Shown here: one piece after another, positions 12,334 to 26,896 of the stretch
How the letters are laid out: each line of letters begins with the position of its first letter
Position numbering within the stretch: the first letter of the stretch is position 1
Origin: Lepidurus packardi
Lineage: Eukaryota > Arthropoda > Branchiopoda > Notostraca > Triopsidae
Direction: 5' to 3'
Assembly: GCA_023053545.1 (NCBI GenBank)
Contig: JAKZAN010000005.1
Location: 8,680,001-8,744,000 of the forward strand
Length of the DNA stretch: 64,000 bases
Notes under the pieces: generated by a model
Database searches by the model: none
Seen by the model: the letters and a program-made list of their open reading frames with translations, nothing else
What the model was told of the DNA's origin: nothing
Made by a program: the position numbers and the translations under genes

Positions 12334-13078
12334 ATGGTAGTTATGTGAAATACTAATGAGTTTCAACAAAGCATTGATTTGTCTTTTGTGTTCCTTAGGC
12401 TCGTCATTTCCGTGAGCAAGACATTGATGGTTAGTAAAAATGGCCTCAGATTAGAAGATTTATTTTATTATTTATTATTCCACGTATTTTTAAATAACTT
12501 CTGATTTTTTCAACCAGAATTTCGTGACTGCTTTAACTTATATGCGCGCAATGGCCAGATCCATACCCTCGACGAACTCACGATTATTATGCGATCCTTG
12601 CGAATGAGTCCTACAATTGCTGAGCTGAGGCAATACTTTAAAGCCAAAGGTTGTAGGATTTTTATACAATTTTTGCCTGTAAATTTTAATTAAAGTTATA
12701 ATTTGGAAAAATACTCTGTTCGAAGGTGGCAAGATTGCCTTCGCTGATTTCTTGGACGTTATGCACAGCCACAGCAAAGTGGAGAAAATCCCTGATGAGA
12801 TTCGTTTGGCGTTCAAAGCTGCCGATTCTGCAAAGAAAGGCGTGATCCCTGCTAAAGAATTGCGTCATATTTTGCTAAAATGGGGCGAGCATTTGTCTCC
12901 TCGCGAAGGTCTGAAAATTTCCCTTCTCTTCTTTACAAAAATAAAATAAAAATATTAATATCTGATTAATTTTATAGTGGACCACATTTTTCGCGAGGCC
13001 AACTTAACCTCCAATAGCATGGTCAAGTATGAGAACTTTGTTAAAATCGTCTGCGCTCCGGTGCCGGATTACTACTAA
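12334..13078 (+). CDS. CALML4: Calmodulin-like EF-hand protein (CALML4-type)
   Basis: Five exons: 12334-12336 (ATG only), 12399-12429, 12518-12649, 12726-12908, 12978-13078; 149 aa, exactly calmodulin length. A first coding exon ending right after ATG is the classic calmodulin gene layout. The first helix reads FREQDIDEFRDCFNLY, close to calmodulin and CALML4. The Ca-binding loops are largely degenerate: loop 1 (YARNGQIHTLDEL) is short and loop 3 (ADSAKKGVIPAKEL) keeps Asp at position 1 but has Ala and Lys at 3 and 5, so little or no calcium binding is expected. In vertebrates CALML4 serves as a myosin light chain in brush borders and stereocilia; that role here is inference. The protein ends CAPVPDYY. 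Androcam-like paralogues are the alternative. Confidence 0.85.
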
Positions 13079-13833
13079 ATTGGAGAATAGACAGTTATTT
13101 AACCACACAGAAGAATCATGGGTAATTTATGATACAAATCATTCCAAGAATAATTGCCGAGAAGGACGATTATAAAGACTTCTTGTATAATTTGAAGACA
13201 ATCATTAAAAATATAGTAAATTTGACATAATTTTCATGATATACATCTCCGGTAACTGTTTTGCATTGTTGAGGCTGATCAGTTAAGGATGACAAGCTTC
13301 CATACTTTCCTTTTTCACTGGATTGGAACCCAAAACGGAAAGCGAAAGCTGAGGTTGTAACACTGACCACCGGTAAAAAAAAGTTACACTACACCCGGGG
13401 CACTGCATCATTAGCTATGCAAAGGCCCCTTCACCCAATCGCTAGGTTTCGTTTTTTCTCGTTTTCCTTCCTCTGAAATAGCCACGAAATATAGTTTCTA
13501 CGTGAATCAGTTTGTACTGTCGGAGAACTGTTGAATGCACATAGAGTTTTCCTTTTCATCAGAAATTGCAAGTTTTTGCGAGCCTCTCAGAGGGAACTTG
13601 GCACCAGATACACACATAACTCCGTAACTCCACCTTTCGCATATAAAGTAGCACTTTTTTTTCTCAACACTGTTTGATTGCCAGGAAAAGACCCTAACAA
13701 CAAAACGTGTTAGCCATATAACCACACCTGAGATGAGGAGAAAGGAAAATCGAGTTCAAGGACTCGAAAAGTTTTTTTCTTCACGGTAGAAGCGAAGGAA
13801 CACTATTTTCTTCCACCATAAGTTTCTTGAAGT
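13079..13833. other. Intergenic, between convergent genes
   Basis: Between the stop of the plus-strand calmodulin-like gene and the stop of the minus-strand phospholipase gene. No coding signal; it should contain both 3' UTRs. Confidence 0.5.
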
Positions 13834-16139
13834 CTAGCCCCAACTTCTTAGTGGGTTTGAAGAACACGTCGGTCGGTGGACGGGGCAAGGGTACCGGCCA
13901 ATACATTCAGCGAATTGCCGGTCGCATTCGCACAAATGGTGGGCACATGTATCGTGACCTTTCGGTTCTCCTCGTCCGGTTACTAGTGGAAAAATAAATA
14001 AAAGTGAAAACAATTTAGTAACTAGCTTTTCTTTGTGTGTGTTGGTATGAGTAAGTATTACTGAAGTGTCTAAGGAAAAGGGAAAGTGGTCGAATGACGA
14101 GGGTTTGAGGTTTTTCAGTCAAAAAAAGGTCGTTACGTTATGCAACTCGCGTAGATCGAGGTATTGCGTGCTTGCATGCGTAAAACAGTCGAGTCATCCT
14201 GCTTCTTTTTGGTCAGTGAGGCGATTTATTCTACCACCACCACAAGAGCGTCACGGAAGTAACCGTACAACCATACGGACGTCGAGTTACACCTAAAGAG
14301 GGTTACCTGAGGTCAAGGTCAAGAGGTCAAAGTTAAGATTTTGGTAATCTCGCACTTTAATCGGGTGAAAGGGTTCGATTTTTCATTTTTTTTAAGGGAA
14401 AGTTGTGAAGTTACTTACTACAGTATGGATGACCGCCATTGCATTTCCACTTGTAAGGCACAAAGTAGATGAGAGCTTGTGGGGAACAGCGTGAGTCTGA
14501 ATAGCAGTAATCGTGTTTCATACAGCATCTAAATCAAATTAAAAAGATCAAAAATGTATTTATAAATAAAAATGGATTTTACGCGGACAGTTTTGTGAAC
14601 TATTCAGTGTTACGTAAACCTTTTCGTAAATTTTTTGTTCGATAAACTTTAACGATATCAGCATTTAACGATATCATTTGTCGATTTAACGATATCAGCA
14701 AGGAAACTTGAACTTTAACGATATCAGCATTTAGTGATATCATTTATCGATTTAACGATATCAGCATTTAATGATATCATTTATCGATTTAACGATATCA
14801 GCAAGGAAACTTAAACAGAAACCTCTGATGCTTCACAAAATTTGCATCGAGGGTACGTAGCTAAAAAGAACACATTCAACATATAAGTTGAAATGTAGAT
14901 TCCAGTTTTGACTTCTTCACGATTTTAATTTTCCACGATCTTTGCCCCGTGTTGAAGGTCATCGAAAACGAGGATTTTAATTTCAATTTAGTTTTATGAA
15001 CGCTAAAGGACAAATAATCCGATGAAGTTTATCAGTTGACCAAATTTGGACTGTCTTGTCCACCTTGGCCCAGAAGTGCTGATACTGCCCAGTATAAACG
15101 ATAACATGATATGTATGTTACGGCTTACTTCTTTGGTAGCTAACCAAGGGCGAAGCGAGTTTGCGGTTTTCTTTGTTTTTTATTTATAAGAAAAAGATAT
15201 GATTTCGTCGTTTTATTACCTGTCGATACCATCCACGGTGATACCTGAGCCCAAGAATCCACAATAGCAGCCGTAGCCTTTGTACGACAACGGATCACAG
15301 TCTGTCGAACAAGCCATCATGTTATACAGGTGGAAAATGTCTCGACGTGGGCGCCGTTTCGAAGAAGGATGGGCTGCATAAGTGATGTTAACATCTTCAC
15401 TCACGTAATTAATGGCTCGTTCCAAGAGCGTTAATTGGGTCGGAGCTTGGTTGTTACTATTGTTACTGTTGGTGTTGTTGAGGGTGACTGGAGGTTGGTT
15501 CGGATTCACTGCGGAAGCACAGCCTATGAAGAACAATAGAATTCGTTAACAATTTCTGCCTGACTGCGAACATTACTTCCTATGCTTTCACAGGAAATGT
15601 ATGCTTGTCGTGTCCGAAATTTTACGCATTCCGCAAGAAAACTCAATTGTTTCATTTGTAATTCTCCTCTAATTTCCTCCATATTCTTTTGAATTGGAAC
15701 AATAACGCATAAACGAGGGATGTTTATTGTATTGGGAAAGATGCAACAATATAGTTAAGGATCTGACACTTGAGGTCTGAATCAGAAGTAGACAGGCGGA
15801 CCACAAGGGGGAGATATTTTTCAGATAATTGCTGATTTTTTAGTGATGCCTGACTGCAATCAACGCTTTCTAACAGATCTTAATCATTACCGTCACGAAG
15901 TTTAGCTTCCTGACTTAAAATTACAGGGTGAAAATCAAATGTTTCGGTTCGCAAGGGAAAATTCCATAGTTCTCTATTCAAGCGTATAAATATTCACCTG
16001 AGAGGAGCAGGATGACTGTCAGTACCGGCGTTTGTACGTAATTGAGCCATTTCCAGGTGCGATTGACAAAACTAGACTCTTTAGAAGAGAGATGAGCTTG
16101 TAGCCACACTAACTCGGAGGAATCGTATTGGTGCTCCAT
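13834..16139 (-). CDS. Secretory phospholipase A2
   Basis: Four exons: 16139-15998, 15523-15220, 14528-14419, 13958-13834; 226 aa. sPLA2 hydrolyses the sn-2 acyl bond of phospholipids using calcium and a His/Asp pair. The calcium loop YGCYCGFLG is at residues 131-139, the active site CCMKHDYC gives His154-Asp155, and CECDRQFAEC supplies the second Asp (198). The many paired cysteines fit a disulfide-rich secreted enzyme. The N-terminus is unusual: about 33 polar residues precede a hydrophobic run (TPVLTVILLLSGCASAV), which suggests a signal anchor or an internal signal. A low-complexity Asn/Thr/Gln-rich linker and a basic site (SSKRRPRRD) come just before the catalytic domain, where a proprotein could be cleaved. 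The 890-bp central intron holds a minisatellite. Nothing suggests a venom role; digestion or immunity is more likely, as inference. Confidence 0.9.
14645..14812. repeat. GATATC minisatellite in a PLA2 intron
   Basis: Eight GATATC sites lie in about 168 bp, built from a TTTAACGATATCAGCA half and a TTTAACGATATCATTT half. The higher-order block ending GATATCAGCAAGGAAACTT occurs twice. GATATC is self-complementary, so each unit is a small palindrome. It lies entirely in the intron between PLA2 exons 2 and 3. Confidence 0.85.
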
Positions 16140-18742
16140 TTAGGGTATGTGTGGGACATATATGCAGCAATAGGACTGCGTTACAATCGCTGCACTGATT
16201 CCAAGAAGTTAGATATAATCACAGGATGGAGAATCACAGTTAATAACGGTCATGCACGCATAACTGAACAAATGAAAAATCTTTTCTAACACTATTTAAC
16301 AAAACGTTGAAAGAGGGATTCCTCGGCTTATAAAAGACGTAAAACAAGGGTACCTGCCCCCCCTTGAAAAGCAATGTGGCGTATTAGAAACGAGAAGTAG
16401 GTCCTTCGGTGTGAGGCTGTAAGCTCGCTGGTTTCACACTGGAGTGGCGTTTTGGCCGGCGCTAAAGTATAATAGGGGAAAAGAAGCAGAGTTGCCTTCC
16501 CTTCGGCTGTTAGTACTGTATATACTGCTAGCCTATTATTGCGTCGAGCGAGCTAGTAATACCAGCCCCAAACAGTGAACGTCCTTGCAAGTGAAAGCAG
16601 TTTTGACTGTCCGATGCCAACGATGCCCGGGCTTTATTTTGCTTGACTGCTTATTGCCATGCTAGCTGGACAGTGGGAAACACGAATTGAAGGGGGGAAA
16701 TTAATATATATTTTTTGTGTAAAAATAAACGAAAAGTTTTTTCTTTTGCGTTTTCTATTAATAAAAAAAGAAAAGAAAATGAGATGGAAAGTGGATGCCT
16801 ATCTTTTGGAAGAATGACGTAAAGTAAAGCTAAGAAAATAAAAAAATAAAAAATTCGATAACCTGCCTGTAATTCCAGGAAGGCAAAAACAAAGAAAAAA
16901 ATGACAGCTATGATCTTCATAGATCCGAAGCATAAATTAGCTGTAGGGGGGCAAAAGGGAAAAAAGTTTGTGTGACGTGGCCCGGTACCTATTTTCTCTT
17001 TCTTTTCTTTGGGATTTTTTTTTAGTGTTCCTGATAGAGAAAGAGAATAAAAAACAACTTTAAAAAGTGGGTCACCATATGTTTAACGGGGATTTAGTGC
17101 GTTCTGCGTATGCTGTAATATAGGAATTAAACAGTTATGGGTTTGAACATTTGAACATGCAGAAAAAAAACGCAATATAAAAACTTCCACTTTCGCCTTT
17201 CGTGTTCATTTAGGCTGTTTAGTGTAGCCTACAAGGTAGAGCAAACAAAAAATGAACGTCTAAGATCAATTTTAAAAAAATTGTGGGGAAAACGTGACCA
17301 GACATGTCGGTTAGTTTCAGTTTCTCTTTCTTTGTCTTTTGTTTCAGAGAGATGAGGCTAATACTTGCACAGGTGAGTCGGCCAAGGCCGCAACATTGGC
17401 CGCGAATTGGCTACGTCTTTACACTACTTGCATCACATCGCGGTAATAATAATATAGGCAAACTTTCGGTTTCCCCAAAAATGCTGACCCATCCTCAAGT
17501 GACATCATCCTTAACCTAAACCTTGAGAAACCATTTCTGCTTTCTGGTACAAGGTTTGCTTGAAAACCGCACCTTCGATAAGATTTAATCGTCAGTGCTG
17601 GACGATATAAAAAATACAATTCAATTGGACCATGGATCCGTTCAATTTGCTGCGCCATGTAAGGCTAACTTCTTCATTTTGGCGGGAACCTAGCGGAAAT
17701 TAGGTGTCGTTGCATGTCAGCCGTCTTTGTTTTTATTTTTCTTCACCTTTTGGTTCGTTTTGTTATGTTGCGCCTCAAGATTGTGACATATGGCTGAGAC
17801 GAGCTTGGAATTTTTAATAGACAGGCAGAGGATCGAATAACATTTCAAGCCTAAAACTTTCATTTTCGACAGCGGTCGTGGTCATTTTTTTCATTTTTTT
17901 TATAAAAGGTGCAAGAGGCCTATTAGTTTCATACTCCAAATTGTCAGGGTTTCTTTTCGGGGTTGATTTTGTCCAGGTCCAGGTTAACCCGTTTGCTTTT
18001 CTTTTTCCAGTTCCCCTTTCTTATTGTAGCGTTGGAGAGGGGAAAGTGGCGCGCTTTTGTTTCCAAAACAAAGCCACGTGTGCGTAGGGAGCGAGCGGAG
18101 CAGTACTACTGACTGCAGGATTGTTGCTTTTCTTTCTTCGCCCTCGGGTGGTTGGTTGAATACGTTTTGAGATGAGCGCTTTGAACCAGTTTGCCTTTTA
18201 TAGACTAGAAAAGCCCCTCAAGAGGAAAAAGATATAAACTTTGGCATGACTTTAATAGGTCAGCAAATCCGAAGCTATAAATATAACTGGTAATGTTTCT
18301 CTCTCTTATACCTGCATGTGGGTCACTACTTGGCTGTAGGGCGTGCCTTGGAGTTTGACTTTTGTTAAAATTTCTCGGCGCCTGCCAGACTCTCTGAGTT
18401 AGGCATTATGCACGAGACCCTTACCTTTTACCTTTACTTACCCAACGTCCTTGTCAAGGTTCTTTGCGCTCTCTCTAATGTGCTAACTTTCCGTCACGCA
18501 AGGAACTACTTCATCAACATGGTCGACGCGAGCGCTGAGAGAAATCGCTGTGGGTTCGAACGGTTAATTAATCAACAACTGTCATTTGTGAATTTCAAAC
18601 GCGAGTTTATAATAATAATCATAGCACTGGGTTCAATTGTTTTGTCTTGGGAGTGTGCACTTACAAGGGGAGGAACCAGTAACAACAACAAAATAACGCC
18701 AAGAGATGAAGGGAAGCAAAGGCAGACGGGTCATTTATTTTT
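16140..18742. other. Gene-free stretch with one possible orphan signal-peptide exon
   Basis: No complete gene. On the minus strand at 16920-16861 an ATG opens MKIIAVIFFFVFAFLELQAG, a textbook signal peptide, and a GT follows at GCAG|GTTATC. It could be a first exon of a secreted protein or an alternative start for the PLA2 gene below it, but the frame simply stays open into low-complexity hydrophobic sequence. It is noted without a CDS call. Confidence 0.25.
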
Positions 18743-20938
<2,196 letters not shown>

Positions 20939-22698
20939 GATTTTTCTACTGAATACAAAAAATGTAAAATAATTCTAGTAATCCCTATTATTTTTTTATG
21001 GTACTTGCTGTACAAAAATGTACTCAGTACTCTATACCCATTTGAAGGAAACAGACCTGGAGCACTACTCCAAAATCTCTTATTAGAGTAGCTCAACAGT
21101 CTGCCCTTTGTTTACATTGTTGAAATAATACTCCTTCAAACCCGCAAAGATCATGCAGAGGGTAAAACTACTAGTCTGGTTCGTAGTCAGTCAATATCCA
21201 GTAATTAAACGCTTATCGAATATAGCACACAATATATAAAAAGAGATAATTTTAAATATGAATAAGTTACTCTCTGTGTAGGTTTACAAACCTGACTGTG
21301 GAGATTACGTATAGTAGTTACTACAAAGAGTCAAAAAGGATGACCAGTCTATCTAAACGGTGAAGGTTTTTCGCCTCCTCGAGCTAATCTACTATTTTTT
21401 ATTTTAAGAAACAGTAAGTGTTAAGTCGGTTTCATTTGATTAAAATCATGTCGTCATGATTTGTACATGACACGCATTAATTTGAGCCCAGACTATGATA
21501 GTGTTTACCTTATTTTATTGCATGTAGAGCTCGTTGATAGACAGGTTATTTTTGTACTTTTGCTTGAATTGTCATCCAAATTACAGCAATCATTAAAAGA
21601 AGAAACGTTTTTTTTAGAGGGTGAGTCCGGTTACTGCCAGTCTGCTAGCGAGTATAGAAGCCTGGAGGCCTTTTTCTCATTGCCATGGCTGGGTTTTTAC
21701 CTGTCCGTGATATCACGCCACGGGATTCACAGTTAAATACATGAATATAAATAATACAGTCTAAGGAAAACTTAAAAGATTCGCCTAACTTAAAGAACTT
21801 TCACAGAAGATCCGAGTTACTTTTTCACACTGAGGCTCCAAACTTACCTATGGCTAAAGTTCGTATTTTAAATTCACACCACCGAACTGCGTAAAAGGAA
21901 TATAATTTTCCTAAAACTTGGTACGTACTTCTTTCTTTGGAATTGTAACCAGCTGTTAACGCGAGGAGAGCTACACTAGTAACAAAATTTGGGATTGGAT
22001 AAAAAAGGACCAGAACCTTGAGACTTGTCGCGGGGAGAAGTTAAACACACAATCGAACACACGTTCACCACACCTGTGTATATTCCTCCTCTTACCGCGA
22101 TGGACTGCGGATTGAATCCAACAGTTCGTGCGTTCGAGTTCCTCTTTTACCTCCCGAATCATTTGCATAGTGGTAGCAATAGCCCAAATGCGACTTGCGT
22201 CACGAACTCCTGCGGTTTCGTCCCTTTTCTTTCTTTTTTGTTTTTATTCCCAAACATGTTTTATACACAGTTTTGGTCACAATTAAGGGGGAAAACCAGA
22301 ACTCAGCATGATTCATTTGGCTCGTATTTATTACCTTCTTTGAAACCGGTTAGCAATTGATTGTGGGACCGTCTATTCTATTGCTTAAGTTTGGGCTTCC
22401 CATATACGCGTTTCTAAGCCCAGCCTCACGTGATAACCGGGTATCCGGTAACTAATTACTCAAAGCAAAATAGATCCTTCAATCTTAGAGAGACTTGCCC
22501 TGAAATTGCGTAACGTTGGTGTACTGAGAATGAGTCTTCTTGGTATAATTTGGTCAGAAAACTTCCGTTTTTAAAACCTTGAGTAAGTGGGGTGTGTATT
22601 ACAAAGGAAGGTACGATAAAGAGAATCGCATGGTTGCCGAACAGAAAAATTTAAAGGAATCAGCACAGAAATATGATAAGAAGATTGAGAATAGTATT
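20939..22698. other. Intergenic, no gene seen
   Basis: AT-rich. Presumably includes the promoter of the clip protease and the 3' UTR of the WD-repeat gene. Open frames are short and without resemblance to any family I know. Confidence 0.4.
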
Positions 22699-24552
22699 TT
22701 ACTTTAAGTTTAATTTGTAAATTCCGACAAGATTGTTACTGGTAACTGTTACAAGCGTTCGCCCGTCGCTGCTCACGGCTACACGATTGATAACTACATC
22801 GATCTTGGATAATTTCGATTGTTGGTAGGCAGTCAAATTTGAATCTTTCAACTAGAAGAAAAAGACGAGTCAAAGAAACGGAAGGGAAATGAAATTTTAC
22901 TATTATTGTTATAATTACGTATTATTTATTTTCTTTTGTATATACTTTTTGGGGCCAATAGATCATCTGGCTTGGTTTAATGTTGCATGGAGTTTCGGGG
23001 TCAAACTCGCTAAGGTCGTATAACCATATGGTTCCTTTATCATCACCGCAGGCCAGTAAATTCCCGTCTGATGGTAAAAGATTCTGGTTTGAACGTTTTT
23101 TTTTTCAAGGAAAAAGTAGGTTAATTTGATGGACGATTTACTGAGTTGGATTCCCATATTCATGTAAAGGTTGTCAGTTCCACTCCAGTCGAGCTCTGCT
23201 AAAGGTTGAACATCCAGAACTGCGCAACCTTTAGATTTCGAAGGTTTAGGGTTCGAAACCTCGAAGTCGATTTGATCAATTGAAAAGAGGACGATTTTGC
23301 CCGTATAAACTTGTTTGGCGGCAGCTAAAGCTGGGTTTACTTTAATCAATGAGTCGATGGTTTGGGACTGAGATTTTTTAAAGAATCGCAGCTTGACCAC
23401 ATTATGCTGCCTAAGAAAAATATAATTCCATGAAAATTAAATACAAATTCACGAAGTTTTAAAGCAACTTTACTTGACGTAGAAGTTTGTGAAGGCGAAA
23501 AGACCATTTTCGCCTGCTCCTAGCAGAATATCGCAATCGGGCCAGTACAGCATGTTATCAACCCCTCCTCCTAGCGGAATTCGAAGGTCGAACACTATTA
23601 CAGGATTCGTGGAGTAACTCGGGGGGCGGGGCGATCCAATATTCCACGCTATGATCCGCCCATCAACTGTCCCACCTAGAAAATTAACCATACAGTCATT
23701 AGTAATTGAAAGTATTCGTAAGATCTATAGTTTTTCTTACAAATTTAACTTACAAATTATGGTACCCGGTTGGGAGGGGTGAGCGATTAGACTATGGATC
23801 GCTACGCCGCTGGGCGTGGCTAGGAACTTCTCGAAAACTGCGTTTCCTTCTGGATGGCTGAGGTAAAGATGACCAGAAGTACCAGCTGCTGCCAAATAAT
23901 TAACATAACTTAGCCCCAAATTATCCAAAGGTAATGTAAACCAGGCCAAGCAATAAAACGTCTCCCTAGAATATTCCGGAAGGAAGCAATTTTTTTTTTA
24001 TTTGGTAAGATCTTGTTGGATTTGGAAGTTTGATTACGCTTCTTCTTTGGTTGTATATTTCTTGACAACTTGCACTTGCTCGGTGTCTATTATGCAGAAA
24101 CTGTCTCCTCCGCAGGTTGCTACCAACGGAAGGGTTTCAATAGGGTTTTCCGCATCAGGCGCAAAGGCACAACTCCAGATCTGCAATTCAGTTTAGCAAT
24201 AAGTAGTAGCTACTTAATAGCAAGTTTGAACGTTCTATTTCTGTTTTACTTGAGTTTTTATATCGTCTCGAGCTTGGTTTTTGGCATGGCAGCGAAAGAA
24301 GCGCGTGGGTGTAAAACTGAGCTTGTTTGATAACATTGATAACTGGTTAGACGTTGGCGTTGCTGTTTCTGTATTCAGGTTTTCCGTGGCAGAATAACTG
24401 CGCTTGCGAGGAGACTGGGTGGCTTTGATGGGACTCCTACCATTTTTAGTGGGAGTTCTAGTTAAAATTATAGCTGGCCGACTAGACTTTGCTTTTTCGA
24501 GCAGTTCTTGGTAGTTTGACGTCTGTGCCAAAGGCGAAGGTGTATGCGACAT
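22699..24552 (-). CDS. LRWD1-like: LRWD1-like WD-repeat protein without the LRR half
   Basis: Seven exons: 24552-24250, 24180-24038, 23965-23754, 23675-23474, 23410-23142, 23067-22946, 22851-22699; 467 aa. Family phrases of vertebrate LRWD1/ORCA appear in order: RFFRCHAKN, TQIWSCAFAP, VATCGGDSFCIID, YLAAAGTSG, GTVDGRIIAWNIG, LLGAGENGLF, LACGDDKGTIWLYD. LRWD1 binds the origin recognition complex and repressive histone marks, stabilising ORC on heterochromatin. In vertebrates the WD half follows a roughly 200-residue leucine-rich-repeat half. Here about 85 polar residues with SP/TP sites (SPIKATQSPRKRS) precede the WD part and no LRR is visible. The start is preceded by a good acceptor (TTTCAAATTTTCAG, 24573-24560), so a 5' noncoding exon exists or an upstream coding exon was missed. 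Only 352 bp separate it from CCDC12 upstream, on the same strand. Confidence 0.85.
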
Positions 24553-24904
24553 GAGAAGGCTGAAAATTTGAAATAGGTTAACAGAAACCAAATGTTTTGG
24601 TTTTCGAATAGAATCAGAACCTAAATAGGTGTAAACAGTTTTTGTGTACAGATGGGTAGTAGTAGTGAAAACCCTTCATACTAGCATTTCACTATTTAAA
24701 ATTCAAAGTAAGGTTTCACTAAGCACAAGAAATTCTCAGATTAGCAACTCTGCAAAACAGGGAGTTCAAATTCTGCTTAAGGAAGTTATTAGCCTGACAA
24801 AATGAGAGTTTTCAGACAGTTTTGAAGATCAAGGGAGTGTATTTAGCGTTTTTAGATGGTACAAAACTGGGGAGAAAAAACGATGATTTATTGCGTGATT
24901 ATTT

Positions 24905-25499
24905 TTATCTGCCATCTTCCATAACGACAGTGGCGAGTATATCTCCCTCATTATCGCCTTTGAGTCGATCGCGAATAAGTTCAGCGATCGCTTTCTGGGT
25001 TCGTCTTTCTAGTTTGGCTAGTTTCTTGGCCGCCCCGCGTTTTAAATCAAAATCCGGCTTACGAGGAGCTAAATTTGTCAAATCCTGCCGAACAAGAGAA
25101 AACGTTAACTTCCATACGTTTCCGTTTATTCTATTATTACCAGTTCATCAACCACAGAAGGTTTGACTGCTTCCTCGAGTTCAGGTTTCACTTGACTCTC
25201 AATATCGCCAGGCTTGGCTAACGGCAGGGCATGCTTTTGTAATTCTTCATCTTGTGGTTTATAACTTCGAAAGACAGGTCTGCAAAAAAAAACATTAACA
25301 GACTTTAATATCGTTATTTAAAGGACTGACATTGATACAATTTAAATTACTAACATAATTACTTTGGCAAAACTTGATCGGCAGGACCATCTTCTCTAGC
25401 ACCTTGGTTGTTTTCTTTTCTTTTCAAAGCAGCTAAACGCTCTTTACGTTTTAGAGCTTCTTCTTCGAGTTTACCCACAACTTGTTCATCAGCCGCCAT
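24905..25499 (-). CDS. CCDC12: CCDC12, coiled-coil protein of the spliceosome
   Basis: Three exons: 25499-25363, 25279-25141, 25084-24905; 151 aa (human 166). The N-terminus carries the signature coiled coil KLEEEALKRKERLAALK. The middle has the FRSYKPQDEEL segment, and the C-terminus the cwf18-type block LTNLAPRKPDFDLKRG followed by KLERRTQKAIAELIRDRLKG. The family (yeast Cwf18, human CCDC12) is part of activated spliceosomes in the nucleus. The protein is rich in Lys/Glu and has no signal peptide. All introns are 61-83 bp. It lies just upstream of, and on the same strand as, the LRWD1-like gene. Confidence 0.93.
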
Positions 25500-26091
25500 T
25501 TTTGGTTTGTTTTGCAAACCTGTAAACAAATAAACTCCGCCTTTACCAAATTCCAACAAAAACCACGCGTAGGCGTTTACCCAGTGATTGCTTGCATCAC
25601 TTTCTAATAGGTGACGCTGCTTTGTATTTTTTTACTAGATTCAATTAAAATTTAAATGCAGCTTTGTAATTAATGTACGTTATTAGAGCAAGTTCATATA
25701 GGTTTCACAAATACTATTGTATTACGTTAGGCTTATATTATTTTCATTACTATTTTAAATTATGTTATGGGGTCGGAAAGCCGAAAATTACTAAGAAGTA
25801 ATTAGTAATAGTAATAGAATTATATATAAATATTAATAATCTCGATAACAATTTAATAACTCCGACTTAAGGACTAGGTTAGGTTAGGTTAGGACAAGTT
25901 AAAGATGCGGAACCTAGAAGAGATTGAAACCTGACGTCCTTGTCCAACTAGCGACTCGCCCCACTCCAGCCCGGCAAATTCCAAGACGGTTACCCTGAGT
26001 TAATCCTCGAGTCCTAGTTCGACAGTGCGTCCGTGTGAACTCCGACAGTAAAAGACGTCCGCCGCTACTCCCCGTCTTGTCGCCTTCCATC
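25500..26091. other. Intergenic up to the inverted duplication
   Basis: Contains the CCDC12 promoter side, an AT-rich stretch (25610-25860), the interstitial TTAGG array at 25875-25893, and a more GC-rich 200 bp that ends at the left edge of the large inverted repeat. No coding sequence seen. Confidence 0.45.
25875..25893 (+). repeat. Interstitial telomere-type TTAGG array
   Basis: TAGGTTAGGTTAGGTTAGG: nearly four perfect units of TTAGG, the canonical arthropod telomere repeat. It lies about 200 bp outside the left arm of the inverted duplication. Confidence 0.75.
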
Positions 26092-26896
26092 GAGAGTCCT
26101 AACGCGATACTTACGAAGACCGAGCCAGCTACCCAGAAGTCCACTCTTCATCAATAACTCCCGAGCCGTATCCCTTGACCATTACAGTTTGAGTTACCCA
26201 GTGAATCTTCATCCCAACTGTTCACCCCGACCTGTACCGGTCCAGATAATAATCAGGTTCATAAATAAATCCCATCTAAATGGACTATTACATGCTATTG
26301 CTCAATTGAAAGATTAAGGAACCGTAATCCTTGTGTCGGGGTCCGTAGTCCTTGTGTTGGAGACACATAGTCCTTGTGTCTTTGTCCCATTGCTCGGGCC
26401 AAACAAGCCCACCTTCTGGGATATTGACTTCAGGACAAAATCAAGGTGTGTTCTACAATTATTTGTTGGGCTGATCAGAGATAACAGACAAAATTCCGAA
26501 AAAAATTGCATTGTGCCAAGGTCATATGTAGTTATCGACTATATTTTTTCACCGATTTTATGTTTATTTTATCAGTACACTTTTACACACACATTTTGTT
26601 TAACTGTAAATATCTTTTTTAAACAAACAGATTCCACGAACATTTCGCGACGGAGCCACGTTCAATATTCTACACTGCAGAAAAAGAACGTTATGGCTAA
26701 GTTACTTAATACTACTTGCGCGCGACTAATACGAGCCCAAATTAATACTGTGGAATAAACTTCGGTTCAAAGCCTATGGACGAAAAGTGAAAGGTCAACA
26801 GACCCTTTATGATTTTGATTTTGCTTTGTTATTTAGGCCTTTTAGGGTGCTCTGCAGGTATGCATACTGTATATTATGCTACCTGCCTAGCCTATG

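Noticed and set aside
26314..26758. Open frames of 65 and 141 codons in the outer part of the left arm, mirrored at 32491-32935
   Set aside because: They overlap on opposite strands, resemble nothing known, and appear conserved only because the arms are copies of each other.
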